Assembly (NCBI GenBank): GCA_049614485.1
Contig: JBMZDR010000014.1
Span: forward strand, 1-58,567
Reading direction: 5' to 3'
DNA length: 58,567 nt
DNA from: GCA-2733415 sp049614485
Lineage (GTDB): Bacteria; Bacteroidota; Bacteroidia; Flavobacteriales; Flavobacteriaceae
Positions 18,237 through 25,669 of the stretch are shown in pieces. The notes under the pieces were generated by a model. It was given only the letters and a program-made list of their open reading frames with translations. It was not told the origin of the DNA and did no database searches. A program made the position numbers and the translations under genes. How positions within the stretch are numbered: position 1 is the first letter of the stretch; the number at the start of each line of letters is the position of its first letter.

Positions 18237-19421
18237 ATGAAACGTAATTTATTATTTACTTTAGCTTTATCAGCATTATTTTTAACATCTTGTAGTACAG
18301 ATGACACGGCTGACATTACAATTAACAACACTTATAATAACGGAAACGGCTCTGGCAACGGAGGTGGAGAAGTCTATTTATCTGGAACTTACAACATTGA
18401 TTTAACCTTAGACGCTAACACCAACTACGTTATTAACGGTCCGTTAATAATGACCTCAGGAACCGTTTTAACAATCCCTGAAGGCACTACTGTTCAAGCT
18501 TTAGCTTCAGGCCCTGATGTATACATCGCTATCTCTGAAGGCGCACAAATTATAGCAAACGGAACTGCAAACAACCCTATTGTATTAACTTCAAACTCAA
18601 GTAACCCACAAGCTGGTGATTGGGGAGGATTAATTTTATTAGGTGATGCACCTATAAACTCTGTTTCAGGTTCCGCAACTTCTACTTCTGAAATTGGCGG
18701 TTTACCTTACGGAGGTACAGATGCAAATGACAACTCAGGAACGCTACGTTATGTGCGAGTTGAATACTCTGGAGGTTCTGCAGATGGTCAAACTGAAAAT
18801 AATGGGATTTCTTTTTACGGCGTTGGAAACGGTACCACTGTTGAATACATAGAAGCCTACGAAGGAAAAGATGACGGTATTGAATTTTTTGGAGGCACTG
18901 TAAACGTTAACAACATCATTGTTATTAACGCACAAGATGATTCAGTAGATTGGACTGAAGGGTTTTCAGGAACTTTAACCGATGTTTACATTAAGCATGG
19001 TGCAGATCATGATAAAGGTATTGAAGCTGATGGGTACAACACAGACATCGGAAACAACTCAAACCCTCTATTTTTCTCTAAACCAAACGTGACTAACTTA
19101 ACAATTATCGGATTAGGTTCAAGTACTGGAAATGAAGCTGTACGCTTAAGAGCTGGAACCCAAGGTATCTTCACAAATGTGTTAATCGAAGGGTTTGCTG
19201 AAGGGTATGACTTAGATGGTGATTCTGGTAACAACCCTACTGGTGCTGGTGTAATTTCTGATGATTTACAAGTAACAAATATAACATTCACAGATGTAAC
19301 ATTAAACATGAAAAACGATACCGGTGAAACTTTTACTGAAGCAGATTTTATTTCTGGCAACGGAACAGGAACAGGAACTAATGTTAACAGTTGGGGAGCC
19401 AACTGGTCAGTTGGTTTATAA
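18237..19421 (+). CDS. right-handed beta-helix lipoprotein, probable TonB-receptor partner
   Basis: The 394-residue protein has a lipobox ending LTSC (Cys19). The following STDD places acidic residues at +3/+4, resembling Bacteroidota lipoprotein surface-export signals. A Gly/Asn-rich linker (about 30-48) leads into a repetitive parallel beta-helix (about 50-370). The repeats carry short beta strands with NGTANNPIVLTSNSS- and GTVNVNNIIVINAQDDSVDW-like turns and many Asp/Asn side chains that could bind metal or ligand. It lacks a C-terminal sorting domain. Cotranscribed with the TonB receptor, it may act as the surface capture subunit. Relatives are often given generic names, so the function is open. 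Confidence 0.82.
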   Translation: MKRNLLFTLALSALFLTSCSTDDTADITINNTYNNGNGSGNGGGEVYLSGTYNIDLTLDANTNYVINGPLIMTSGTVLTIPEGTTVQALASGPDVYIAISEGAQIIANGTANNPIVLTSNSSNPQAGDWGGLILLGDAPINSVSGSATSTSEIGGLPYGGTDANDNSGTLRYVRVEYSGGSADGQTENNGISFYGVGNGTTVEYIEAYEGKDDGIEFFGGTVNVNNIIVINAQDDSVDWTEGFSGTLTDVYIKHGADHDKGIEADGYNTDIGNNSNPLFFSKPNVTNLTIIGLGSSTGNEAVRLRAGTQGIFTNVLIEGFAEGYDLDGDSGNNPTGAGVISDDLQVTNITFTDVTLNMKNDTGETFTEADFISGNGTGTGTNVNSWGANWSVGL

Positions 19422-19440
19422 TACTAATTAGCCAAAAGCA

Positions 19441-19475
19441 AAAAAGGCTTTCCGTATGGAAAGCCTTTTTTTATT
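19441..19475. terminator. bidirectional terminator after the lipoprotein gene
   Basis: The arms AAAAAGGCTTTCC (19441-19453) and its complement (19458-19470) flank a GTAT loop, followed by T residues. It separates two converging genes. Confidence 0.88.
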
Positions 19476-19487
19476 TTATCAAAAAAC

Positions 19488-19841
19488 TTATTTAGAAATA
19501 GCTATCATAGTTTTATTATTCCATTGATTAACCTCATTTATTTTAAAGTTTCTATAATCTATCTCAGTTAATTTATCTGCAGACCAAAACAACCACTTCC
19601 CTACTTTTTTACCATTGTCAAAGTTTCCAAGAGAAATTTTATTTCCTTCTGAGTCAAAATTTACCCAAGTCCCATGTAGCTTACCGGATGCATTAAAATA
19701 GCCTTGTTGTGCTATTTCACCATTATCATGAAAATATGTTGCATGATAGATATCTCCTTTTTGTTCTACATTTACTTTTTTCTCTTGAGCAAAAGAAACA
19801 ACTCCAAACACAAGCACAAATAACATCAGTAACTTCTTCAT
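19488..19841 (-). CDS. exported MORN-repeat protein
   Basis: The 117-residue protein has a signal peptide (residues 1-18, VVSFAQ) and three to four MORN-like repeats: GEIAQQGYFNASGKLHGTWV, GNKISLGNFDNGKKVGKWLFW and a partial third. Such repeats form beta-hairpins used for protein or membrane contacts; no enzyme activity is implied. Some relatives in flavobacteria carry misleading enzyme names. It is a single gene on the minus strand inside the otherwise plus-strand phosphate island, and its role there is unknown. Confidence 0.75.
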   Translation of the reverse strand: MKKLLMLFVLVFGVVSFAQEKKVNVEQKGDIYHATYFHDNGEIAQQGYFNASGKLHGTWVNFDSEGNKISLGNFDNGKKVGKWLFWSADKLTEIDYRNFKINEVNQWNNKTMIAISK

Positions 19842-19885
19842 AACTATACTTTTAAAAGGTTTAACTCAAATATACGCCTTATAAT

Positions 19886-19941
19886 TTACATTTAAAAAAC
19901 TATTTGGTAACAATCCCTTAATATTAGAGTTCGTTTATTTG
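19886..19941 (+). promoter_or_regulatory. candidate Pho-type promoter of the OprO/P-like porin
   Basis: Units at 19886 (TTACATT), 19897 (AAACTAT), 19908 (TAACAAT) and 19919 (TAATATT) are again exactly 11 bases apart. They match TAACATT at 6, 4, 6 and 6 of 7 positions. The weak -7 element TTTATTTG (19934-19941) has the same deviation as the TonB receptor promoter and lies 8 bases after the last unit. PhoB control is inference. Confidence 0.4.
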
Positions 19942-19963
19942 CAATCCATAAACAAACTACATA

Positions 19964-21169
19964 ATGAACTCATTAAAAACCAATCTGTTACTAATCTTTA
20001 GTTTAATAACTGTATCAGCAACAGCACAAGAAACACCCAGCCCTAAGTTTGGAAAAGGGCTCTTTAACTTAGTAGGAAAAGATAGCACTTGGACAATGAA
20101 AGTTGGTGCCAGAATGCAATTTTTAGCTACAAATTCTTGGAACATTACCCCAGACGGAAATTATTCAAAACCAGAAAACAGTTTTTTAATAAGACGAGCT
20201 CGTTTAAAATTTAGCGGTTTTGCTTATAGTCCCAAATTAACATATAAAATTGAATTAGGATTATCTAATAATGATATTGGCGGCGCCTCAAAATACACTA
20301 ACAATGCCCCAAGATATATTTTAGACGCGGTTGTTAAGTGGAATTTTTACAAAAACTTTAGCTTATGGGCAGGTCAAACAAAACTACCAGGAAACCGAGA
20401 ACGAGTGATTTCTTCTGCAAATTTACAATTTGTTGATCGCTCAATGCTTAACAAAAACTTTAATATTGACCGTGATTTAGGTTTACAGATAAGACATCAT
20501 TTTAACCTCTCTGACAAATTCTTAGTTAGAGACATCTTTTCGATTTCTCAAGGAGAAGGAAGGAATGTCACTACTGGAAACATAGGTGGCCATCAATATA
20601 CTGCTAGAATTGAAATATTACCTTTTGGTACATTTAATGGCAAAGGTGATTATCTTGGTAGTGATGTAAAAAGAGAAACTTCACCTAAATTAGCAATTGG
20701 AGCTACCTACAATCTAAACGACAAAGCTGTAAAAAGTAGAGGAAGTCAAGGAAGTTACATGATAAACGATAGTGAAAATGGTTTTTTTGAAACCAACGTA
20801 AGCACCGTTTTTGTTGATGCAATGTTCAAATACAAAGGATTCTCTTTTATGGGTGAATATGCTAATAGAGATGTTAGTGAAGCTGTAGCGGTTAATATAG
20901 ACGGCACACCAACTGGCGATTTCGTTTCAAAAGGATCTTCAACAAATTTACAAGCTGGTTATTTATGTAAATCAAATTGGGAAGTTGCAGGGCGTTATAC
21001 CACAATTAAGTATCACGGCAATGACTTCTCAACCAATCAATACACATTAGGAACATCAAAGTTTATTGTAGGTCATAAACTAAAAGTACAGTCAGACATA
21101 AGCTACGAAGTTACAGACGGGAAAGCAAGTGGATTACAGTACCGTTTGCAATTTGATATTCATTTCTAA
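19964..21169 (+). CDS. phosphate-selective porin OprO/OprP family protein
   Basis: The 401-residue outer-membrane barrel has a signal peptide (residues 1-21, VSATAQ). The conserved family opening is MKVGARMQFLATNSW (about 46-60) with RRARLKFSGFAYSPKLTYKIELGLSN (about 75-100), and the chain ends in LQFDIHF. In Pseudomonas, OprP/OprO form trimers with an arginine ladder selecting phosphate or polyphosphate. In Bacteroidota the family is broader, so selectivity is not certain. Basic residues (RRAR, GNRERV) are present in the right region. It lies 130 bases before the PiT transporter gene on the same strand, each with its own repeat array. Confidence 0.85.
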   Translation: MNSLKTNLLLIFSLITVSATAQETPSPKFGKGLFNLVGKDSTWTMKVGARMQFLATNSWNITPDGNYSKPENSFLIRRARLKFSGFAYSPKLTYKIELGLSNNDIGGASKYTNNAPRYILDAVVKWNFYKNFSLWAGQTKLPGNRERVISSANLQFVDRSMLNKNFNIDRDLGLQIRHHFNLSDKFLVRDIFSISQGEGRNVTTGNIGGHQYTARIEILPFGTFNGKGDYLGSDVKRETSPKLAIGATYNLNDKAVKSRGSQGSYMINDSENGFFETNVSTVFVDAMFKYKGFSFMGEYANRDVSEAVAVNIDGTPTGDFVSKGSSTNLQAGYLCKSNWEVAGRYTTIKYHGNDFSTNQYTLGTSKFIVGHKLKVQSDISYEVTDGKASGLQYRLQFDIHF

Positions 21170-21221
21170 CACAAAAACATATTGAAAAGCAACTTGTTTT
21201 TAAATTATAAATAAAAATTCA

Positions 21222-21265
21222 TAACATTGCCTTAACATTAAAAATTTTATTTTAAGGTAGTTTTG
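21222..21265 (+). promoter_or_regulatory. candidate Pho-type promoter of the PiT transporter
   Basis: Two perfect TAACATT copies (21222-21228 and 21233-21239) are 11 bases apart. They are followed after 18 bases by an exact -7 element TAGTTTTG (21258-21265). This is the cleanest of the three arrays and occupies the -33 region. It matches the two-repeat geometry known for PhoB boxes. Confidence 0.5.
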
Positions 21266-21299
21266 CCACTGAATTTTTCAATAAATTAAGTTCTAAATT

Positions 21300-23573
21300 A
21301 TGGATAATATTTATCTTTTTATGGTTATAGCGCTAGGTATTCTAGCAATAATCGATTTAGTTGTAGGGGTTAGTAATGATGCCGTTAACTTTTTAAACTC
21401 TGCCATAGGATCTAAGGCAGTTTCGTTTAAAACCATAATGATAGTTGCCAGTATTGGTATTGCATGTGGCGCCTTGTTTTCTAGTGGTATGATGGAAGTA
21501 GCCCGTAAAGGAATTTTCGTTCCGGGTAATTTTATGTTTAATGAAATCATGATTATTTTCATGGCAGTAATGATTACTGACATCTTACTTTTAGATGTAT
21601 TCAACACACTAGGTATGCCTACCTCTACTACGGTCTCTATTGTATTTAATTTATTAGGTGCTGCGGTATGCATTGCATTATTAAAAATTAGTGCCGATGA
21701 ATCACAAAGTTATGCTGAACTATACAATTATATAAACACTGAAAAAGCAAAGCAAATTATTGGAGGTATACTACTTTCTGTAGTCGTCGCATTTTCTGTA
21801 GGTGCATTTGTGCAGTATGTTTCAAGAATATTACTATCCTTTCATTATGAAAAGAAAGCAACTTGGGTAGGCGCATTATTTGGCGGTATAGCCTTAACTG
21901 CACTAGTTTATTTCATTTTAATGAAAGGTATAAAAGGGGCAGATATAGCAAAACAAAGTTTTCAGTTCACAAACGGACTTACTATTAAAAAATATTTAGA
22001 AACATACGTCATACAGTTGGTTGCCGCCTTTTTTGTTTTCTGGACAGCATTTTCATATGTATTTATGAAAATATTCAATCAAAACATCTATAAGCTCATC
22101 ATCATTGTAGGAACATTTTCTTTAGCCTTAGCTTTTGCAGGTAATGACTTGGTGAACTTTATTGGAGTCCCAATTGCTGGGTGGCAAGCTTATCAAGCAT
22201 TTGTTGACCCACTAGTAAACATTAATGGCTTAGCCGCAAATGAATTCCCAATGGCTGTTTTAGGTAAAAAAGTACCCACACCTACATTGTGGTTATTTTT
22301 AGCTAGTGTAGTAATGGTTGTTACACTTTGGCTATCTTCAAAGTCAAGGGAAGTTCTAAAAACATCCTTAAATCTGTCTAGTCAAGGAGAAACTAAAGAA
22401 CGTTTTAAACCAAATTTTATTTCTAGAGGAGTTGTAAGAACTGCAATAATGTTATCAAGAACATTTACTGCAATCACACCAAATGTTTTATCTGAAAAAA
22501 TTGACAAACAATTTGAAAAACCAGTTATAGAGCTGGCAAAAGATAAAACATATGAATTACCTGCTTTTGATATGGTAAGAGCCTCGGTAAATTTAATGGT
22601 TGCTGGAATTTTAATTTCAATTGCAACATCATACAAACTACCATTATCAACTACTTACGTAACATTTATGGTAGCCATGGGTACATCTTTAGCAGATAGA
22701 GCTTGGGGTGCCGAAAGTGCTGTATACCGTGTTGCTGGAGTATTAAATGTTATTGGTGGCTGGTTTTTAACTGCATTTAGCGCATTTTTTGCTGCAGCAG
22801 TGGTTGCCTTCTTAATTTCATGGAATGCTAAGGTAATGGTGCCTATTTTATTATTGCTAACAACAATTCTGTTAACAAAAAATATGCTGGCTCATAGAAA
22901 AAAAGCACGTGCTGTTAAAGAAGAAGACTCTATCAATAAAGCAGAGAGCAGCTCTATACAAGGTGTTGTTGAAGAAAGTGCTGACAATATTAGAGCTGTA
23001 GTAAGTAGAACATCTAAAATTTACTCTAACACAGTTGATAGTTTAGCAAAACAAAACTTAGACGGGTTAAAGAAAAGTAAAAAAGGAGTAAATAAATTAA
23101 ATGAAGAGGTTGAAGAACTTAAAGACAATATCTTCTATTTTATCAAAAACTTAGACGAATCAAGCGTTGGTGCAAGTGATTTTTATATTAATGTTTTAGG
23201 GTATTTACAAGACATGTCACAGTCTTTAGAGTACATCGCTAAGGCAAGCCATAAGCACGTTAACAACAACCACTTAAAACTTCGTTTTAACCAAATTAAA
23301 GATTTAAAAGAAACCGAACAACAATTAAACACCTTATTTGGAAAAATTAAGTCTAGTTTCTCTGAACGTGATTTTGATAAAATTAACGACATCATTGCTG
23401 AAAAACAAGAGTTGTTATTAAAGGTAAATGAGAAAATTAAAAAACAAGTGTCTAGAACACGAACTGAAGAGGATAGCCCGAAAAACACAACGCTATATTT
23501 CAGCTTATTACTAGAAACTAAAGATTTAATAAAAGCAACTATGAGTTTATTACAAGCTTATAAAGAACGGTAA
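21300..23573 (+). CDS. inorganic phosphate transporter (PiT/PHO4) with C-terminal PhoU-like domain
   Basis: The 757-residue protein has the two inverted PHO4 signatures: GVSNDAVNFLNSAIGSKA (about 23-40) and AGNDLVNFIGVPIAGWQAY (about 280-298). These lie within about 12 membrane helices (residues 1-545) and form the cation-coupled phosphate path of the inner membrane. A charged helical tail (about 555-757; EEVEELKDNIFYFIKNLDESS) resembles PhoU/DUF47 regulators that are usually separate proteins beside PiT genes. The fusion suggests built-in control of uptake. The gene has its own promoter and terminator. Confidence 0.9.
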   Translation: MDNIYLFMVIALGILAIIDLVVGVSNDAVNFLNSAIGSKAVSFKTIMIVASIGIACGALFSSGMMEVARKGIFVPGNFMFNEIMIIFMAVMITDILLLDVFNTLGMPTSTTVSIVFNLLGAAVCIALLKISADESQSYAELYNYINTEKAKQIIGGILLSVVVAFSVGAFVQYVSRILLSFHYEKKATWVGALFGGIALTALVYFILMKGIKGADIAKQSFQFTNGLTIKKYLETYVIQLVAAFFVFWTAFSYVFMKIFNQNIYKLIIIVGTFSLALAFAGNDLVNFIGVPIAGWQAYQAFVDPLVNINGLAANEFPMAVLGKKVPTPTLWLFLASVVMVVTLWLSSKSREVLKTSLNLSSQGETKERFKPNFISRGVVRTAIMLSRTFTAITPNVLSEKIDKQFEKPVIELAKDKTYELPAFDMVRASVNLMVAGILISIATSYKLPLSTTYVTFMVAMGTSLADRAWGAESAVYRVAGVLNVIGGWFLTAFSAFFAAAVVAFLISWNAKVMVPILLLLTTILLTKNMLAHRKKARAVKEEDSINKAESSSIQGVVEESADNIRAVVSRTSKIYSNTVDSLAKQNLDGLKKSKKGVNKLNEEVEELKDNIFYFIKNLDESSVGASDFYINVLGYLQDMSQSLEYIAKASHKHVNNNHLKLRFNQIKDLKETEQQLNTLFGKIKSSFSERDFDKINDIIAEKQELLLKVNEKIKKQVSRTRTEEDSPKNTTLYFSLLLETKDLIKATMSLLQAYKER

Positions 23574-23595
23574 TTTTACACAACAAATTAATCAT

Positions 23596-23629
23596 AAAAA
23601 GAGCGTTTTTATTACCGCTCTTTTTTTTT
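23596..23629 (+). terminator. terminator of the PiT gene
   Basis: The arms AAAAAGAGCG (23596-23605) and CGCTCTTTTT (23616-23625) flank a 10-base AT-rich loop. A run of nine T residues follows. Confidence 0.85.
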
Positions 23630-23755
23630 GAACAAAACTTAAAACCAGTCTTTAAATTAAAACTTCAACCAATTATAATTCAATGTATAAAGTAAAAATA
23701 TGACAAAAACCAAACACCTCTTTAATGCTTTTAAAAAATTCATTTTCAAAGAGTT

Positions 23756-23785
23756 TTGTTAACTAAATAATTTGGCGTACTTTTG
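23756..23785 (+). promoter_or_regulatory. promoter of the rplM-rpsI-rpsB-tsf transcript
   Basis: TTG (23756-23758), 19 bases, TACTTTTG (23778-23785). The start point is predicted near 23789, right at the hairpin described next. Confidence 0.82.
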
Positions 23786-23788
23786 CAA

Positions 23789-23802
23789 ACTCTTTCGAGA
23801 GT
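23789..23802 (+). promoter_or_regulatory. 5'-terminal UUCG hairpin of the rplM leader
   Basis: ACTCT-TTCG-AGAGT forms a five-pair stem with a UUCG tetraloop. From the promoter position it should sit at the very 5' end of the mRNA. It may stabilise the message or be part of an L13-responsive leader; neither is shown. Confidence 0.45.
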
Positions 23803-23833
23803 AAGGAATGTTTAATAATTAAAAAGAATTAGT

Positions 23834-24289
23834 GTGGATACATTAAGCTACAAAACTATTTCAGCAAACAAAAACACCGTTAATAAGGAATGGGTTTTAG
23901 TTGATGCTGAAGGTCAGACGTTAGGTAGAATGTCTTCTATAGTTGCAAAACTTATCAGAGGAAAATTCAAACCTAACTACACACCTCATGTTGATTGTGG
24001 AGATAACGTTGTTGTTATCAATGCAGAAAAAATCATCTTGTCAGGTAAAAAATGGACGGAAAAAAGTTACATCCGTCACACAGGTTACCCTGGAGGTCAA
24101 AAATCTTTAACTGCTACTGAGTTGTTCGAAAAGGACCCTACTCGTTTAGTGGAAAAGTCAGTAAAAGGAATGTTACCTAAAAACAAATTAGGTAGTGCAT
24201 TATTCCGTAATTTAAAAGTCTATGCTGGGTCTGAGCACAATCAAGAAGCTCAAAAACCAAAGACTATTAACCTTAACGATTACTTATAA
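23834..24289 (+). CDS. rplM: 50S ribosomal protein L13
   Basis: The 151-residue protein is a standard uL13. It has an N-terminal extension (MDTLSYKTISANK) typical of Bacteroidota, then WVLVDAEGQTLGRMSS (about 20-35) and HTGYPGGQKSL (about 80-90). The start is a GTG, chosen because the conserved N-terminus begins exactly there and no ATG lies nearby. It is an early-assembling protein of the large subunit. It overlaps rpsI by one base (TAATG), so the two proteins are made in step. Confidence 0.97.
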   Translation: MDTLSYKTISANKNTVNKEWVLVDAEGQTLGRMSSIVAKLIRGKFKPNYTPHVDCGDNVVVINAEKIILSGKKWTEKSYIRHTGYPGGQKSLTATELFEKDPTRLVEKSVKGMLPKNKLGSALFRNLKVYAGSEHNQEAQKPKTINLNDYL

Positions 24290-24675
24290 TGGAAGTTATA
24301 CACAAAATCGGACGTAGAAAAACAGCTGTAGCAAGAGTTTACCTTTCAGAAGGAAGTGGTAAAATTACAGTAAACAAAAAAGAAATGAACACGTACTTTC
24401 CTACAGGAACATTACAGTACAAAGTTATGCAACCTTTAGTTTTAACTGAAAACGCAGAAAACTTTGACGTAAAAGTAAATGTTTACGGAGGAGGTATCAC
24501 TGGTCAAGCTGAAGCAGTTCGTTTAGCAATTTCTCGTGCAATGTGCGAGTTAAACGAAGAAAACAGACTTGTTTTAAAACCAGAAGGTTTATTAACTAGA
24601 GACCCAAGAATGGTTGAGCGTAAGAAATTCGGACAGAAGAAAGCGCGTAAGAAATTCCAATTCTCGAAACGTTAA
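24289..24675 (+). CDS. rpsI: 30S ribosomal protein S9
   Basis: The 128-residue uS9 has the conserved IGRRKTAVARVYL start (about 6-18) and a basic tail ending KKARKKFQFSKR. That C-terminal tail reaches the P-site tRNA in the ribosome. Its ATG shares a base with the rplM stop codon. No terminator lies between it and rpsB, so the four genes to tsf are probably one transcription unit. Confidence 0.97.
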   Translation: MEVIHKIGRRKTAVARVYLSEGSGKITVNKKEMNTYFPTGTLQYKVMQPLVLTENAENFDVKVNVYGGGITGQAEAVRLAISRAMCELNEENRLVLKPEGLLTRDPRMVERKKFGQKKARKKFQFSKR

Positions 24676-24721
24676 TATTTCATGCTGGATTTATTCAGTA
24701 TTATCAAAATTTAAAACAATT

Positions 24722-24798
24722 GTTGTCGTTGCTTTGGGTCACACCAAAGGGTTAGTTTAGCATCTAAATGATTACGTGTAATTATTGCTACTACAACG
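24722..24798 (+). ncRNA. structured leader upstream of rpsB (candidate S2-responsive element)
   Basis: The 145-base rpsI-rpsB gap can fold into a closed multi-helix element. Outer strands GTTGTCGTTG and ACAACG (24722-24731 with 24793-24798, alternative registers) enclose three hairpins. The first is CTTTGG/CCAAAG (24732-24749, loop GTCACA), the second TTTAG/CTAAA (24756-24768), and the third ATTA/TAAT (24771-24782). In E. coli, S2 represses rpsB-tsf through a leader. Homology to any known leader class is not established here. Confidence 0.4.
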
Positions 24799-24820
24799 AA
24801 GAACGTAAACTATTACAAAA

Positions 24821-25603
24821 ATGGCAAATAACATAGAAGTAAAAGAATTACTTGAGGCAGGTGTACATTTCGGACACATGACTCGTAAGTGGGATCCTAA
24901 CATGGCACCATATATTTATATGGAGCGTAATGGAATTCACATTATCAACTTATACAAAACTGCTGCAAAAATCGAAGAAGCAAACAATGCTTTAAAGAAA
25001 ATTGCTGCATCTGGTAGAAAGATTTTATTCGTAGCTACCAAAAAACAAGCAAAAGATATCGTAGCTGAAAAAGCAGGTGCTGTAAATATGCCTTATATTA
25101 CAGAAAGATGGCCTGGTGGGATGCTAACTAACTTCGTAACTATCCGTAAAGCTATTAAGAAAATGGCTACTATTGATAGAATGAAGAAAGACGGTACGTT
25201 CATGACTTTATCTAAAAAAGAGCGTTTACAGGTTGACCGTTTAAGAGCTAAATTAGAAAAGAACTTAGGTTCTATTGCTGATATGACTCGTTTACCTGGA
25301 GCACTTTTTGTTGTTGATATTAAAAGAGAGCACATCGCTATCAAAGAAGCACAAAAATTAAACATTCCTATTTTCGCAATGGTAGATACAAACTCTGACC
25401 CAAGACAGGTTGATTTTGTAATACCAGCTAACGATGATGCTTCAAAATCTATCGACAAAGTATTAGGTCATGTAACTGAAGCTGTTGCTGCAGGTTTATC
25501 TGACAGAAAAGCTGAAAAAGATTCTAAGAAAGACGAAACTAAAGATGCTCCTAAGGCTGAGGCTAAAGAAGCAAAAGTTGAAGCTCCAACAGAAGAAAAA
25601 TAA
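24821..25603 (+). CDS. rpsB: 30S ribosomal protein S2
   Basis: The 260-residue uS2 has the conserved LLEAGVHFGHMTRKWDPNM (about 10-28) and ITERWPGGMLTNF (about 91-103). It has a Lys/Glu/Ala-rich C-terminal tail (about 228-260) of the kind common in Bacteroidota. It is a small-subunit protein needed to recruit S1-type function at initiation. It is followed 66 bases later by tsf, as in most bacteria, with a hairpin in between that may lower tsf output. Confidence 0.97.
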   Translation: MANNIEVKELLEAGVHFGHMTRKWDPNMAPYIYMERNGIHIINLYKTAAKIEEANNALKKIAASGRKILFVATKKQAKDIVAEKAGAVNMPYITERWPGGMLTNFVTIRKAIKKMATIDRMKKDGTFMTLSKKERLQVDRLRAKLEKNLGSIADMTRLPGALFVVDIKREHIAIKEAQKLNIPIFAMVDTNSDPRQVDFVIPANDDASKSIDKVLGHVTEAVAAGLSDRKAEKDSKKDETKDAPKAEAKEAKVEAPTEEK

Positions 25604-25617
25604 TAATAGTATAAAAG

Positions 25618-25650
25618 TAGCCTGACTTTATACCAAAAGTCAGGCTATTT
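25618..25650 (+). terminator. intergenic hairpin between rpsB and tsf (possible attenuator)
   Basis: The arms TAGCCTGACTTT (25618-25629) and AAAGTCAGGCTA (25636-25647) flank a 6-base loop. The T-run after it is short and interrupted (TTTAATTTT). It is more likely a partial terminator or RNA-processing site than a full stop. Confidence 0.6.
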
Positions 25651-25669
25651 AATTTTAAAAACATACACG

